This document shows positions 1 through 7,913 of a stretch of 35,785 nt of DNA, in pieces (position 1 is the stretch's first letter; the number at the start of each line of letters is the position of its first letter). Source of the DNA: Prolixibacteraceae bacterium. GTDB lineage: Bacteria > Bacteroidota > Bacteroidia > Bacteroidales > Prolixibacteraceae. The DNA lies in contig CANJNY010000039.1 in the NCBI GenBank assembly GCA_947475715.1, forward strand, positions 1 to 35,785. Direction: 5' to 3'. A program made the position numbers and the translations under genes. The notes under the pieces were generated by a model. It saw only the letters and a program-made list of their open reading frames with translations. It had not been told where the DNA came from and ran no database searches.

Positions 1-384
1 CAAAATCTGAAAGACGATATACTAAAATTGTTATCAAGGGTTCGTTGCTATTCCCAGACTTTTCTTTCCTGTAAATAAAATTCAAATCTACCATATTCGC
101 CTATATTTGTGTTTCGTTAATCCCTCGGCAAACATACGAGGGTTTGGACGATTATGATTATCTTGCTTTTTGTTACAATCATATTACCCCTTCAGGGTTT
201 GTAACAATCAGTTTTATTGGATAATACCGAATATCTTTTTCTGTAAACCTATTTCAGGACTAGACACGTTCTCATGCAGTCATGAATGTAGAGTCCAGCC
301 ATGCTATCGTGCCGTCGTGAAGTCGTGAAGTCGTATCCATCTAACCTTCAAAACATCTCCTCTTCTCTCCCACTCTCTTTCCTG
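1..384. other. Non-coding stretch with short palindromes
   Basis: No convincing gene. It holds an inverted repeat CCCTCG (122-127) / CGAGGG (137-142), a REP-like palindrome at 174-201 related to those around the transposase at 30-31 kb, and two and a half copies of the 8-bp unit GTCGTGAA at 314-334. An open frame starting at 301 runs antisense to the mltG 3' end and has no recognisable protein character. Confidence 0.6.
174..201 (+). repeat. REP-like palindrome, isolated copy
   Basis: The sequence TACAATCAT, then ATTACCCCTTCAGGGTTTG, has the same layout as the elements at 30343-30369 and 31185-31211 (ATAATCAT followed by an ACCCC/GGGGT-type stem with a three-base loop). It is flanked by TTGTTACA (170-177) and TGTAACAA (200-207), which form an outer inverted repeat. 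It is probably a dispersed member of the same family. Confidence 0.45.
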
Positions 385-1446
385 CTATTTCCAGATCTTA
401 CTCTTATTCAAAGCATTTTGATATTTTACAGCATTACGGTTATGTTCAGCCAGCGATTTGGCGAAATTATGATGCCCGGAGAAATCCTCTTTTGCACAAA
501 AATACATATAGTTATGATTCTCAGCATTTAAAACAGCCTCCACGCTTGCAATATCCGGAAAATTAATTGGTCCGGGTGGCAGACCGGCATATTTGTAAGT
601 ATTGTATGGTGAGTCTTTAGTGAGATGTTTTGTAAGGATCCGTTTAATCTGAAAATCGCCCAGCGCATATTTTATCGTAGGATCAGCCTGCAATAACCAA
701 CCCTTTCTGATTCTATTAATATAAACGCCGGCTATCCTGGGTTTTTCATCGTTTTTATTCGACTCCTCCTGAACTATGGAGGCTATAGTTACTACTTGCA
801 AGGGCGAAAGACCGAGGTTTTCGGCCTTCTTTTTTCGTGTTGAATTCCAAAAACGTTCGTATTCATACTTCATCCGATCGATAAATTCTTGCGGCGAAGC
901 ATTCCAAAAAATCTCATATGTATTTGGAATAAAAAGTATTGGAAATGATTCACATGTAAATCCAAGATCCAGCGCAATCTTTTCACTATTTAAAGCCTTC
1001 AAAAAAGCTACAGAATCAGCTTCCAGATAATGAGATAACCGAGCGGCAAGATCCTCCCTAAACCTGATATTATTAAAAGTGACTTTTATCGGCGTCTGTA
1101 CCCCGGATCTGAGCTGGTCGATTAATTGATTATTATTCCAGCCCTCTTTCAACAGATATGCTCCGGGTTGTATCCGTTTAAAATAATTCTTTCGTCCGGC
1201 GACCCATTTAAAAGTATTCATATCATTTAAATATTTTCCGCGCTGCAATGAATCCAAAAGCTGATCGATTCCTGAACCGGTGGGGATATATAACAATCCG
1301 GACTTTTTAACATTAATTCTAAAAATAGCCTGATAGGTCGTGTAACCCCACGATCCCGCAATAAGTATTATAACAAATACCAGCGAAATAATCCACTTCC
1401 CCTTCCCATGGAGCACCTTTACCCAGGAGTCATTGATAAAATTCAT
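385..1446 (-). CDS. mltG: Endolytic murein transglycosylase MltG (YceG-like)
   Basis: Inner-membrane lytic transglycosylase thought to cleave nascent glycan strands and set their length. From the proposed start the protein has 353 residues: a short cytoplasmic N-terminus, one membrane helix at about residues 18-35, a LysM-like region, and the YceG catalytic domain. The family signature is clear: the IVQEES segment carries the conserved catalytic Glu, followed by AGVYINRIRKGWLLQADPT. The open frame extends upstream to 1560, but those 38 extra residues are not typical of the family and the Met at 1446 gives the usual length, so I prefer 1446. The gene stands alone and is divergent from the flavodiiron gene. 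Identification is secure; the start is less so. Confidence 0.9.
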   Translation of the reverse strand: MNFINDSWVKVLHGKGKWIISLVFVIILIAGSWGYTTYQAIFRINVKKSGLLYIPTGSGIDQLLDSLQRGKYLNDMNTFKWVAGRKNYFKRIQPGAYLLKEGWNNNQLIDQLRSGVQTPIKVTFNNIRFREDLAARLSHYLEADSVAFLKALNSEKIALDLGFTCESFPILFIPNTYEIFWNASPQEFIDRMKYEYERFWNSTRKKKAENLGLSPLQVVTIASIVQEESNKNDEKPRIAGVYINRIRKGWLLQADPTIKYALGDFQIKRILTKHLTKDSPYNTYKYAGLPPGPINFPDIASVEAVLNAENHNYMYFCAKEDFSGHHNFAKSLAEHNRNAVKYQNALNKSKIWK

Positions 1447-1578
1447 TCCGTGTAATAATTTATTTAAAACATTAAACCGACACCTTGCAAGCCATGGTAA
1501 AAGTATAAAATTTGCCTGACAGAAATAGATCCTCAATAGATTCAGGTGAAATATCGGCACTCTTGATTCAATTATTCG

Positions 1579-1586
1579 TATTTTTG
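1579..1586 (+). promoter_or_regulatory. Bacteroidota -7 box before the flavodiiron gene
   Basis: TATTTTTG fits the Bacteroidota -7 consensus TAnnTTTG and would start transcription about 35 bases before the gene at 1629. I do not see a good -33 TTTG at the usual 19-21 bp spacing. Confidence 0.4.
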
Positions 1587-1628
1587 TCGCGTAAGAACGT
1601 TAATGAACATTGATCTTAAAAGAACAAA

Positions 1629-2855
1629 ATGCATCACATTAAGCTTGCCGAAAACATCTATTTTCTTGGATTTAATGACCGCAGAACAGCTTTGTTCGAA
1701 AACATCTGGCCAATCCCAAACGGAATCTCCTACAACTCCTATTTAATTGATGATGAAAAGATTGCGATCATCGATACTGCTGAAAGGCAGTTTATTGAGG
1801 ATTACCTTGACAAAATCCAGGCAATTATTGGGGATCGTCAGATCGATTACCTGATCATTAACCACATGGAACCTGATCATTCAGGAGCATTAAAGGCTAT
1901 TCGGAGCAGATATCCTGAGATTACCCTGGTGGGAAACAAAAAGACTTTTGGAATTATTGAAAGCTTTAGTATTGACCCGGGTAAAGTACTGATGGTTCAC
2001 GATAACGACACGCTGTCATTGGGTAAGACTAACCTTCAGTTTCAAACTATTCCTATGGTTCACTGGCCTGAAACAATGATTACTTACGATGAAAATAATA
2101 AAATACTATTCTCCGGTGATGCCTTTGGAAGTTATGGCACACTCGACGGTGGTGTTTTCGACGATGAAATCAACCTTGACTTTTACGAAGTGGATGTGAT
2201 GCGTTATTTCACCAATATTGTAGGAAAATATTGTGCCCACACGCAACGGGCAATGAAAAAACTTGCCCACCTGGATATAAAGATGATTGCCTCTACTCAC
2301 GGCCCTGTATGGCGAACCGATCTAAACTGGGTTTTGAGCCGGTATCAGAAATGGAGTAATTACGAGATGGAACAGGGGGTCGTAATTGTTTATGGTTCGA
2401 TGTATGGTAACACTCAAAAAATGGCAGAGGTAGTAGCCAGACAATTAAGTGTGCGTGGAATCAAGAATATCCGTGTTTATGACTCTTCGAAGACTCATTC
2501 CTCCTATATTATCAACGATATATTTAAATATAAAGGATTTATTGTCGGCAGTTGTGCATATAACAATGCCCTTTTTCCAAATGTTGAAACATTGCTCAAA
2601 ACCATCGAACACATGGCTCCCAAAGAACATTATCTGGGAATTTTCGGAAACTTCCTATGGAATGGCGGTGGTGTTAACAATCTCAAAAAATTCGCCGAGA
2701 TGATTAAATGGGAAATGGTTTATGATCCGATTGAGGAAAAGGGGGCCCTTAAACCCGACAAAATGAGAATGTGTATTGAGCTTGGAGATGCGATGGCCGA
2801 TAAATTACTTCAGGAACCAGCACCCCGAAATCCTGAAAATAGTCCATGTCATTAA
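1629..2855 (+). CDS. A-type flavoprotein (flavodiiron protein, oxygen/NO reductase)
   Basis: Soluble flavodiiron enzyme that reduces O2 to water or NO to N2O, usually with electrons from rubredoxin; it protects anaerobes from oxygen or nitrosative stress. The 408 residues split into a metallo-beta-lactamase-like domain (about 1-245) and a flavodoxin domain (about 250-400). Diiron ligands are visible: H79-x-E81-x-D83-H84 in NHMEPDHSG, H145, D164 in SGDAFG, and H224 in STHGPVW. The FMN phosphate loop is SMYGNT at about 257-262. Length is normal for the two-domain class; there is no fused rubredoxin or flavin reductase domain, so the partner must be encoded elsewhere. Whether O2 or NO is the main substrate cannot be read from the sequence. 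Confidence 0.93.
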   Translation: MHHIKLAENIYFLGFNDRRTALFENIWPIPNGISYNSYLIDDEKIAIIDTAERQFIEDYLDKIQAIIGDRQIDYLIINHMEPDHSGALKAIRSRYPEITLVGNKKTFGIIESFSIDPGKVLMVHDNDTLSLGKTNLQFQTIPMVHWPETMITYDENNKILFSGDAFGSYGTLDGGVFDDEINLDFYEVDVMRYFTNIVGKYCAHTQRAMKKLAHLDIKMIASTHGPVWRTDLNWVLSRYQKWSNYEMEQGVVIVYGSMYGNTQKMAEVVARQLSVRGIKNIRVYDSSKTHSSYIINDIFKYKGFIVGSCAYNNALFPNVETLLKTIEHMAPKEHYLGIFGNFLWNGGGVNNLKKFAEMIKWEMVYDPIEEKGALKPDKMRMCIELGDAMADKLLQEPAPRNPENSPCH

Positions 2856-2977
2856 TATGTGCAAATAACTTTTAAAATGTCAATAGCCATATGAGATTCT
2901 GTTTTAAATACTTGCAAATACAGATTAAATTATTTACTGATTTAGCCCATTCAATGGTGCATTTCCCAATTTTGGTG

Positions 2978-2985
2978 TATGTTTG
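2978..2985 (+). promoter_or_regulatory. Possible -7 box for the DedA gene
   Basis: TATGTTTG matches TAnnTTTG exactly and lies 64 bases before the start codon at 3050. No clear -33 partner was found. Confidence 0.35.
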
Positions 2986-3049
2986 CACAAGCCGATGAAA
3001 CTCATCGTTCTTTAATACGATTTACAGACTATCGAAATACTTTGTTTGA

Positions 3050-3703
3050 ATGAATGAATTATTAGAATTAGTATTACATACCGATGAAGTACTTATGCGT
3101 ATTGTTGCAGCCAATCTGACTGAAGCATATGTAATTCTTTTTCTTATTATATTCAGTGAGACGGGGTTGCTTATTTTTCCTTTTTTACCTGGCGATGGAT
3201 TGCTGTTTTCTGCCGGAGTAATATCTGCATCCACAGCCTTAAATATCGTCTGGCTGGTTCCAATTCTTATTCTTGCTGCAATTTTGGGAAACCTCACCAA
3301 TTACTTTGTCGGCACATTTTTTGGTCATCGTCTCGAAAAGAGTCGAAATCGCTTTATTCGAAAATATTTAATTCCCTATATCAGGCGAACACGTCAATTC
3401 TACGATCAATATGGCGCAAAATCTATAGTTATTGGGCGTTTCTTTCCTGTAATTAGAACCTATATTCCATTCTTTGCCGGGCTTTCAGGATTCAAATATT
3501 CGGTATTCCTTATTTTTACTATTATCGGTTCCTTACTTTGGGTTCCATTCTTCACACTTGCAGGTTATTTTATTGGTGAAAATGCGTGGGTGAAGGAAAA
3601 CTACCTCCTTATTTTTCTGGGATTAATAATTGTTACCCTCCTCCCCTTCTTCTATAACGTGATTAAGATTCTGTTCACAAAGCGGATTCGAAGAAAAAGG
3701 TAA
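3050..3703 (+). CDS. DedA family membrane protein
   Basis: Polytopic inner-membrane protein of the DedA/SNARE-associated (VTT) family; characterised members act as proton-dependent lipid flippases such as undecaprenyl-phosphate or phosphatidylethanolamine carriers. The 217 residues show hydrophobic segments throughout, the re-entrant motif around FPFLPGDGLLFSAG, and the signature GRFFPVIRTYIPFFAG with conserved arginines. Length is typical. It sits between the flavodiiron gene and the Ter cluster with about 190 and 390 bases of spacing, so it is probably transcribed alone. The substrate is not predictable from sequence. Confidence 0.88.
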   Translation: MNELLELVLHTDEVLMRIVAANLTEAYVILFLIIFSETGLLIFPFLPGDGLLFSAGVISASTALNIVWLVPILILAAILGNLTNYFVGTFFGHRLEKSRNRFIRKYLIPYIRRTRQFYDQYGAKSIVIGRFFPVIRTYIPFFAGLSGFKYSVFLIFTIIGSLLWVPFFTLAGYFIGENAWVKENYLLIFLGLIIVTLLPFFYNVIKILFTKRIRRKR

Positions 3704-4095
3704 CTACCCTTAAAGGGGTGTTAAGCAGTATAAAGATGGAAAGCACTATCGGTGTGATGTGCAAAGTTCTGAAAGCGGTCAAATGGCAATTTTAATTATT
3801 TGGAGGCCGGGCAGAGAAGGGACTTGGCACCATCCAAACTGGGAAATCATTTGGATGGTGTATCTGGAAAAAAAACCTGTGAGATCTCGGGAAAATTAAA
3901 GAATATTCAATGATCTGAATCACTGGTCAAGCAATTACTATTGCCGTAAACAACTATTGATTAACTAATTAAACATAATCATTTTCTGTCTGACATTAAT
4001 AAAACCAGAAAATATCTTCCTACCCTTACAGTCATGAAGATTGTAAATATCCAATATTATTTGTATTTTTACACATGTTTTAATTCAAATACATT
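3704..4095. other. Intergenic region ahead of the Ter cluster
   Basis: No gene seen. It contains a perfect 11-bp inverted repeat at 3828-3860 and a very AT-rich last 100 bases that should hold the Ter promoter, though no clean TTTG / TAnnTTTG pair was found. Confidence 0.5.
3828..3860. repeat. Perfect 11-bp inverted repeat upstream of the Ter operon
   Basis: CACCATCCAAA (3828-3838) and TTTGGATGGTG (3850-3860) pair exactly across an 11-base loop. No T-run follows, so it is a poor intrinsic terminator. It lies 236 bases before the first terD and could be a regulatory or processing hairpin. Confidence 0.5.
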
Positions 4096-4647
4096 ATGGC
4101 TATTAGTTTAGAAAAGGGACAACGGGTAAATGTATCATTACCCAAATTCACTGTTGGATTAGGTTGGGATGCCAATGGTGCAGTGGGCGAGAAATTCGAT
4201 CTTGATGCCTCGGTATTCATCCTTGGCGAAAATAAAAAATTACTCGCCGACGAGTATTTCGTTTTTTATAATAACCTGAAGTCTCCGGACACTTCGGTTG
4301 AGCACACAGGTGATAACCGGGACGGTTCAGGCGATGGGGATGATGAAAGTATCCAAATTGATCTTTCAAAAATAAACCCCCTTGCAACTGAAATATGCAT
4401 TGTCGTTACTATCGACGAGGCAGCGGTAAGAAAACAGAATTTTGGGCAGGTACGCAACGCATTTGTCCGAATTTACAATCAGGATAATAATGAGGAGATG
4501 CTCAAATACGATTTGGATGAAGATTTCTCGATCGAAACGGCGGTGGAATTCGGACGGCTCTACAAACGGGGCGGTGAATGGAAATTTGAAGCTGTCGGGG
4601 TTGGTCTCAAAGGAGGTCTTGAAGATTATTTGAATAAATACAATTAA
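4096..4647 (+). CDS. terD: TerD family protein (first copy)
   Basis: TerD-domain protein of the tellurium-resistance/general stress family; characterised members bind Ca2+ through acidic loops and are thought to work near the membrane. The 183 residues are a single TerD domain: VGLGWDANG near residues 21-29, the DLDASVF motif at about 36-42, an acidic SVEHTGDNRDGSGDGDDES loop rich in calcium-type ligands, and an ESIQIDL strand after it. It is the first gene of the cluster; the next TerD gene starts 13 bases after its stop, which implies co-transcription. TerD, TerE and TerX are too similar to separate by eye, so the symbol names the family only. Confidence 0.9.
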   Translation: MAISLEKGQRVNVSLPKFTVGLGWDANGAVGEKFDLDASVFILGENKKLLADEYFVFYNNLKSPDTSVEHTGDNRDGSGDGDDESIQIDLSKINPLATEICIVVTIDEAAVRKQNFGQVRNAFVRIYNQDNNEEMLKYDLDEDFSIETAVEFGRLYKRGGEWKFEAVGVGLKGGLEDYLNKYN

Positions 4648-4660
4648 AAAATACAAGAAA

Positions 4661-5272
4661 ATGGCAATTAAACTTGAAAAAGGTCAGCGTATTAACCTGG
4701 AGAAGAGCAATGGCAGCAAACTGGTCAGTATTTGTGTCGGAGTAAACTGGGGAGCAATAGAAAAAAAAGGATTTTTTGGCGCAAAAAAAATGGAACCAGT
4801 CGATTTAGATGCCAGCTGTGCCACATTCGATGATAAAAATAATTTGCTGGAAGCTGTTTATTTCGGAAATCTTAAATCAAAAAACGGATCCGTTCGTCAT
4901 AGTGGAGACGACGTCGTTGGTGATACGGGTGGTGATGACGGTCTCGACAATGAAGTGATTTCAGTCGACCTGGACAGACTTGATCCTGCGACAACCAAAA
5001 TAGCTTTTGTTTTAAATAGTTTCCGCGGACAGGATTTTAAGATAATCCCATTTGCCTCTATACGGATTTATGAAGGTACCGCCTCACGTGTCAACGAGGT
5101 TTTTGCAACTTATGATATCGCAAATGGTCCTAACTTCGCCGGCCATGTCTCCATGGTAATGGGAGTATTTTATAAAAAAAACGGCGACTGGAAATTCAAT
5201 GCCATTGGAGAACCCACAGCAGACAAGGACCTCAAAGGAACCTTAAACAGCGTGGTTAAAAACTATTTATAA
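4661..5272 (+). CDS. TerD family protein (second, TerZ-like copy)
   Basis: Second TerD-domain protein, 203 residues and clearly divergent from its neighbour. It keeps VNWGAI in place of LGWDANG, then VDLDASCATF, VYFGNLKS, SVRHSGDDVVG and an acidic DTGGDDGLDNE loop before the VISVDLDRLDP strand. The spacer GAIEKKGFFGAKK after the tryptophan is a feature of TerZ/TerX-like members. As a second TerD-type subunit it may form mixed assemblies with the first. The next gene begins one base after its stop, so expression of the three genes is probably coupled. Confidence 0.88.
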   Translation: MAIKLEKGQRINLEKSNGSKLVSICVGVNWGAIEKKGFFGAKKMEPVDLDASCATFDDKNNLLEAVYFGNLKSKNGSVRHSGDDVVGDTGGDDGLDNEVISVDLDRLDPATTKIAFVLNSFRGQDFKIIPFASIRIYEGTASRVNEVFATYDIANGPNFAGHVSMVMGVFYKKNGDWKFNAIGEPTADKDLKGTLNSVVKNYL

Positions 5273-5273
5273 C

Positions 5274-5912
5274 ATGAGAAGGCTACCCGTATATTTGGTA
5301 CTCGACACTTCCGGTTCCATGACTGGTGAACCGATAGAAGCCGTTAAAAATGGTGTTCAGGTTTTAGTCTCAACTTTGCGTCAGGATCCCTATGCACTCG
5401 AGACTGCCTTCCTGAGTGTAATCACTTTTGATAGCTCCGCACGGCAACTGGTTCCTCTTACCGAACTGTCTATGTTCCAAATGCCTGAAATACAAGCAAA
5501 TGGAACAACCTCACTTGGTGAAGCCCTATCAATATTAGCCTCCAAATCTGACACCGAAGTTGCCAAAACAACACTCGAGCAAAAAGGAGACTGGAAACCA
5601 CTGGTATTCCTGATGACAGATGGTGAACCGACAGATAACTGGCAAAAAGGGTTAGCCGAATTCAAAAGCCGTAAATTTGGAATGGTTGTAGCCTGTGCCG
5701 CAGGAGCTGGAGCCAATACTTCGGTTTTAAAACAGATCACCGATGTTGTCGTTCAACTTGATACTGCTGATTCGGCAACAATAAAAGCTTTCTTTAAATG
5801 GGTCTCCGCTTCGGTAAGCTCAGGAAGTCAAAAAATTGAGGCAAGTGGCAAAGAGGTAACAGGCCTTAGTGAACTGCCACCACCACCACCGGAAGTAAAT
5901 ATTGTGGTCTAA
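5274..5912 (+). CDS. terY: TerY-like von Willebrand factor A protein, MIDAS intact
   Basis: Stand-alone vWA domain of 212 residues, the TerY type that forms a functional set with a protein kinase and a PP2C phosphatase in Ter clusters. The metal-ion-dependent adhesion site is complete: D11-x-S13-x-S15 in LDTSGSM, Thr in the GTTSLG loop (about 78-79), and D116 in LMTDGEPTD. It ends with a proline-rich tail, LPPPPPEVNIVV. It follows the second TerD gene with one base between them and is followed by a hairpin terminator at 6000-6035, so it may end a first transcription unit. Compare with the close paralogue at 6267, which has lost the metal site. Confidence 0.9.
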   Translation: MRRLPVYLVLDTSGSMTGEPIEAVKNGVQVLVSTLRQDPYALETAFLSVITFDSSARQLVPLTELSMFQMPEIQANGTTSLGEALSILASKSDTEVAKTTLEQKGDWKPLVFLMTDGEPTDNWQKGLAEFKSRKFGMVVACAAGAGANTSVLKQITDVVVQLDTADSATIKAFFKWVSASVSSGSQKIEASGKEVTGLSELPPPPPEVNIVV

Positions 5913-6266
5913 ATAAATCAAGATTTGGGCGACCAACTGGACCAGTTAGGAAAAGCTGATTGACCCGATATATTCAATTTTCCAAACAAAATAATCATGA
6001 AAAACGAGTGACACCAGACAGTGTTGCTCGTTTTTAGTTACCACCTATTTTTAATCATTAAATTAACCAAACTTTTGTTTTTTGGCTGTTACAATTTTCT
6101 GCGAAATAAACCTTGGTTTAACTTATTGCTACAGATAAAAGGCACGGTTATTGAATGATTTTTTTTTTGATTATGAAAATTCAAATTAAGTTGATGTCGC
6201 CAGCAGAAATAAAAAAGCGTTTACCTTTGAATAAAATCATACAAACAGATTAGAAAACAAGATCCA
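5913..6266. other. Intergenic region between the two vWA genes
   Basis: No gene seen. A terminator-like hairpin sits at 6000-6035. The rest is AT-rich, with a T10 run near 6160, and probably carries the promoter for the second half of the Ter cluster. Confidence 0.5.
6000..6035 (+). terminator. Rho-independent terminator after terY
   Basis: AAAAACGAG (6000-6008) pairs with CTCGTTTTT (6027-6035), and the inner ACAC/GTGT continues the stem after a small internal mismatch. The descending arm ends in five T. This would separate the TerD-TerD-TerY unit from the genes starting at 6267. Confidence 0.65.
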
Positions 6267-6902
6267 ATGAGGAGATTACCAGTATATATTTTGATCCAGA
6301 CTTCCGGTGCAATGCATGGCGAACCAATTGAGTCAATTAAAGTTGGCCTCGAGTCGATGGTGGCCAGTCTGCGCCAGGATCCTTTTGCCCTGGAGTCGGT
6401 CCATATCAGTCTGATTACCTTTAACCGCGTGACAGAACAGATACTCCCCCTTACCGAATTGGAGAGTATGCAATTGCCAGAGATTACACTTCCCGAATCG
6501 GGCGGAACACATCTGGGTGAGGCGCTTAAATTTATTTGCCAAAGATATGACCTTGACATTCAACAAACCACCACTGAACGTAAAGGGGACTGGATGCCAT
6601 TGCTGTTTATCATGACTAATGGGAAACCATCAGACAACCAATTGTACATGCAGATGATTCCGGAAATTAAAAAGCGACATTTCGGGAGTATTATCGCTTG
6701 TGCCGCAGGGGCAAAAGCCGACACTGCCAAATTAAAGGAGCTTACCAACAATGTGGTTAGTCTGGACACTACAGACAGCGCCACCTTCAGGCAGTTTTTC
6801 AAATGGGTTTCAGCCTCAGTTAGTATGGGAAACCGAAGTATCGGTTCAGCGGCTGAAATGCAACTCCCCCCGCCACCTCCTGAAATACACACTGTAATTT
6901 GA
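6267..6902 (+). CDS. TerY-like vWA paralogue with a degenerate metal site
   Basis: This 211-residue protein is clearly a paralogue of the product at 5274: same start MRRLPVY, same RQDP and PLTELE segments, same Cys-Ala-Ala-Gly-Ala strand, and the same kind of tail (LPPPPPEIHTVI). Its MIDAS is broken at three positions: the first Asp is Gln (Q11 in IQTSGAM), the second Ser is Ala (A15), and the Asp of TDGEPTD is Asn (N118 in TNGKPSD). The Thr loop (GGTHLG) remains. The frame is open and well conserved, so it is unlikely to be a pseudogene; I infer a metal-independent scaffold or regulatory partner of the active copy. It starts a second set of Ter genes after a terminator. Confidence 0.88.
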   Translation: MRRLPVYILIQTSGAMHGEPIESIKVGLESMVASLRQDPFALESVHISLITFNRVTEQILPLTELESMQLPEITLPESGGTHLGEALKFICQRYDLDIQQTTTERKGDWMPLLFIMTNGKPSDNQLYMQMIPEIKKRHFGSIIACAAGAKADTAKLKELTNNVVSLDTTDSATFRQFFKWVSASVSMGNRSIGSAAEMQLPPPPPEIHTVI

Positions 6903-6956
6903 GGAAATTGAACCGGGAAGAATTAAGCGATAAAAAAATGAACCAACAAATTAACG

Positions 6957-7595
6957 ATGAATTGCAAGTTTATAGGATACGATCTGAAATGTCTTGAAGT
7001 GGTGCTCTCCCCTCAGGAGCAGTTTTTTGCTGAGAGAGGATCACTGATTTACCTTGAAAAGGGGATTGAACGGGAGATGAGAATTCTTCAGAACGGCGTC
7101 TGGGGAATGCTCAAAAGGGGTGTTTCGGGTGAAAGTGTTATCCTGGTAGTCTATAAAAATACCAGCAATGCTCCCAAAAAAATGGTGGTTGCAGGCAAAG
7201 GGGGCATGGTCTCTGTCAATCTGGCAGAAATGGAGGGTGGCATTCTTTGTAAAAAAGGGTATTATGTAGCCTCAAGTCAGCAGGTCGAGGTCGATATGAA
7301 AATCTCGTTAGGTTCACTTTTTAGCGGCCTGGGCTTAGTCCTGCAAAAAATCACCGGAAAAGGTACCGTATTTCTTGACTCTATAGGCTCACCAACCAGG
7401 ATTGATTTACAGTACGGACAAACAATACAAGTTGATGACGGGAGTCTGATATGTACAAGTTTAAACCTCGAAGGACGCATACAATCTTCGATGTCTGCCT
7501 CAAACATCTTCTCGGGAGAAGGTTTTTCGCTTGTGGAAATCACCGGTCCGGGCATCGTCTACATCAATTCGGTAAATCTCCGTGCACCCATATGA
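6957..7595 (+). CDS. AIM24 / TIGR00266 family protein
   Basis: Protein of 212 residues matching the AIM24 (TIGR00266) family, a double beta-barrel-like fold with no settled function in bacteria. Recognisable features are the N-terminal FIGYDLKCLEVVLSPQE strand pair, AERGSLIYLE, the glycine-rich GLVLQKITGKGTVFLDS segment, and a repeat of that pattern near the C-terminus (SLVEITGPGIVYINS). An ATG at 6938 is out of frame, so 6957 is the start. It lies between the vWA paralogue and the YggT-like gene. Family members often occur in stress or Ter-linked operons, but a specific role here is not known. Confidence 0.82.
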   Translation: MNCKFIGYDLKCLEVVLSPQEQFFAERGSLIYLEKGIEREMRILQNGVWGMLKRGVSGESVILVVYKNTSNAPKKMVVAGKGGMVSVNLAEMEGGILCKKGYYVASSQQVEVDMKISLGSLFSGLGLVLQKITGKGTVFLDSIGSPTRIDLQYGQTIQVDDGSLICTSLNLEGRIQSSMSASNIFSGEGFSLVEITGPGIVYINSVNLRAPI

Positions 7596-7658
7596 AAAAG
7601 GTTGCTTCAGATTTAAACCAATTATAAACCCATTAAATTAATACACATATCACACATC

Positions 7659-7913
7659 ATGAAACTCTTAATTTACCTGTTCGTAAATGTTTTAATCGTG
7701 GGATTATTTTTATATTCCAAACTTACCCCCTATAAGGACCGCCTTTCCGGCCCATACCTGAAAGTATTTAACTTTTTTGATGCAATCTTCAAACCCATTC
7801 TGGCTATTTTTAAACCGTTTGCCCCTCCCGCTCAGGTAGGTACGGGCATCTCCGTGGACATGTCCCAGATTCTTCTCATTATCATATTGTTGACAATTTT
7901 AAAATTTGTCTGA
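7659..7913 (+). CDS. Small YggT-like membrane protein
   Basis: Protein of 84 residues with two hydrophobic segments (about 4-20 and 66-83) joined by a basic loop. The middle, FDAIFKPILAIFKPFAPP, and the end, VDMSQILLIIILL, follow the pattern of the YggT family (a DPxLxPIR-like segment, then DLSPIxLLLLL), but it has only one YggT unit. Its stop codon overlaps the start of the phosphatase gene by one base (TGATG), which suggests translational coupling. It could anchor part of the phosphatase/kinase set at the membrane; that is inference. Similarity to YggT is by eye only. Confidence 0.7.
   Translation: MKLLIYLFVNVLIVGLFLYSKLTPYKDRLSGPYLKVFNFFDAIFKPILAIFKPFAPPAQVGTGISVDMSQILLIIILLTILKFV

Noticed and set aside
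301-531. 76-residue plus-strand open frame at the window start
   Set aside because: It is antisense to the end of mltG and has no domain character; the strand with the MltG signature is clearly coding.
6938-6956. ATG at 6938 as the start of the AIM24-family gene
   Set aside because: It is out of frame; the family N-terminus (FIGYDLKCLEV) is preserved from the ATG at 6957.
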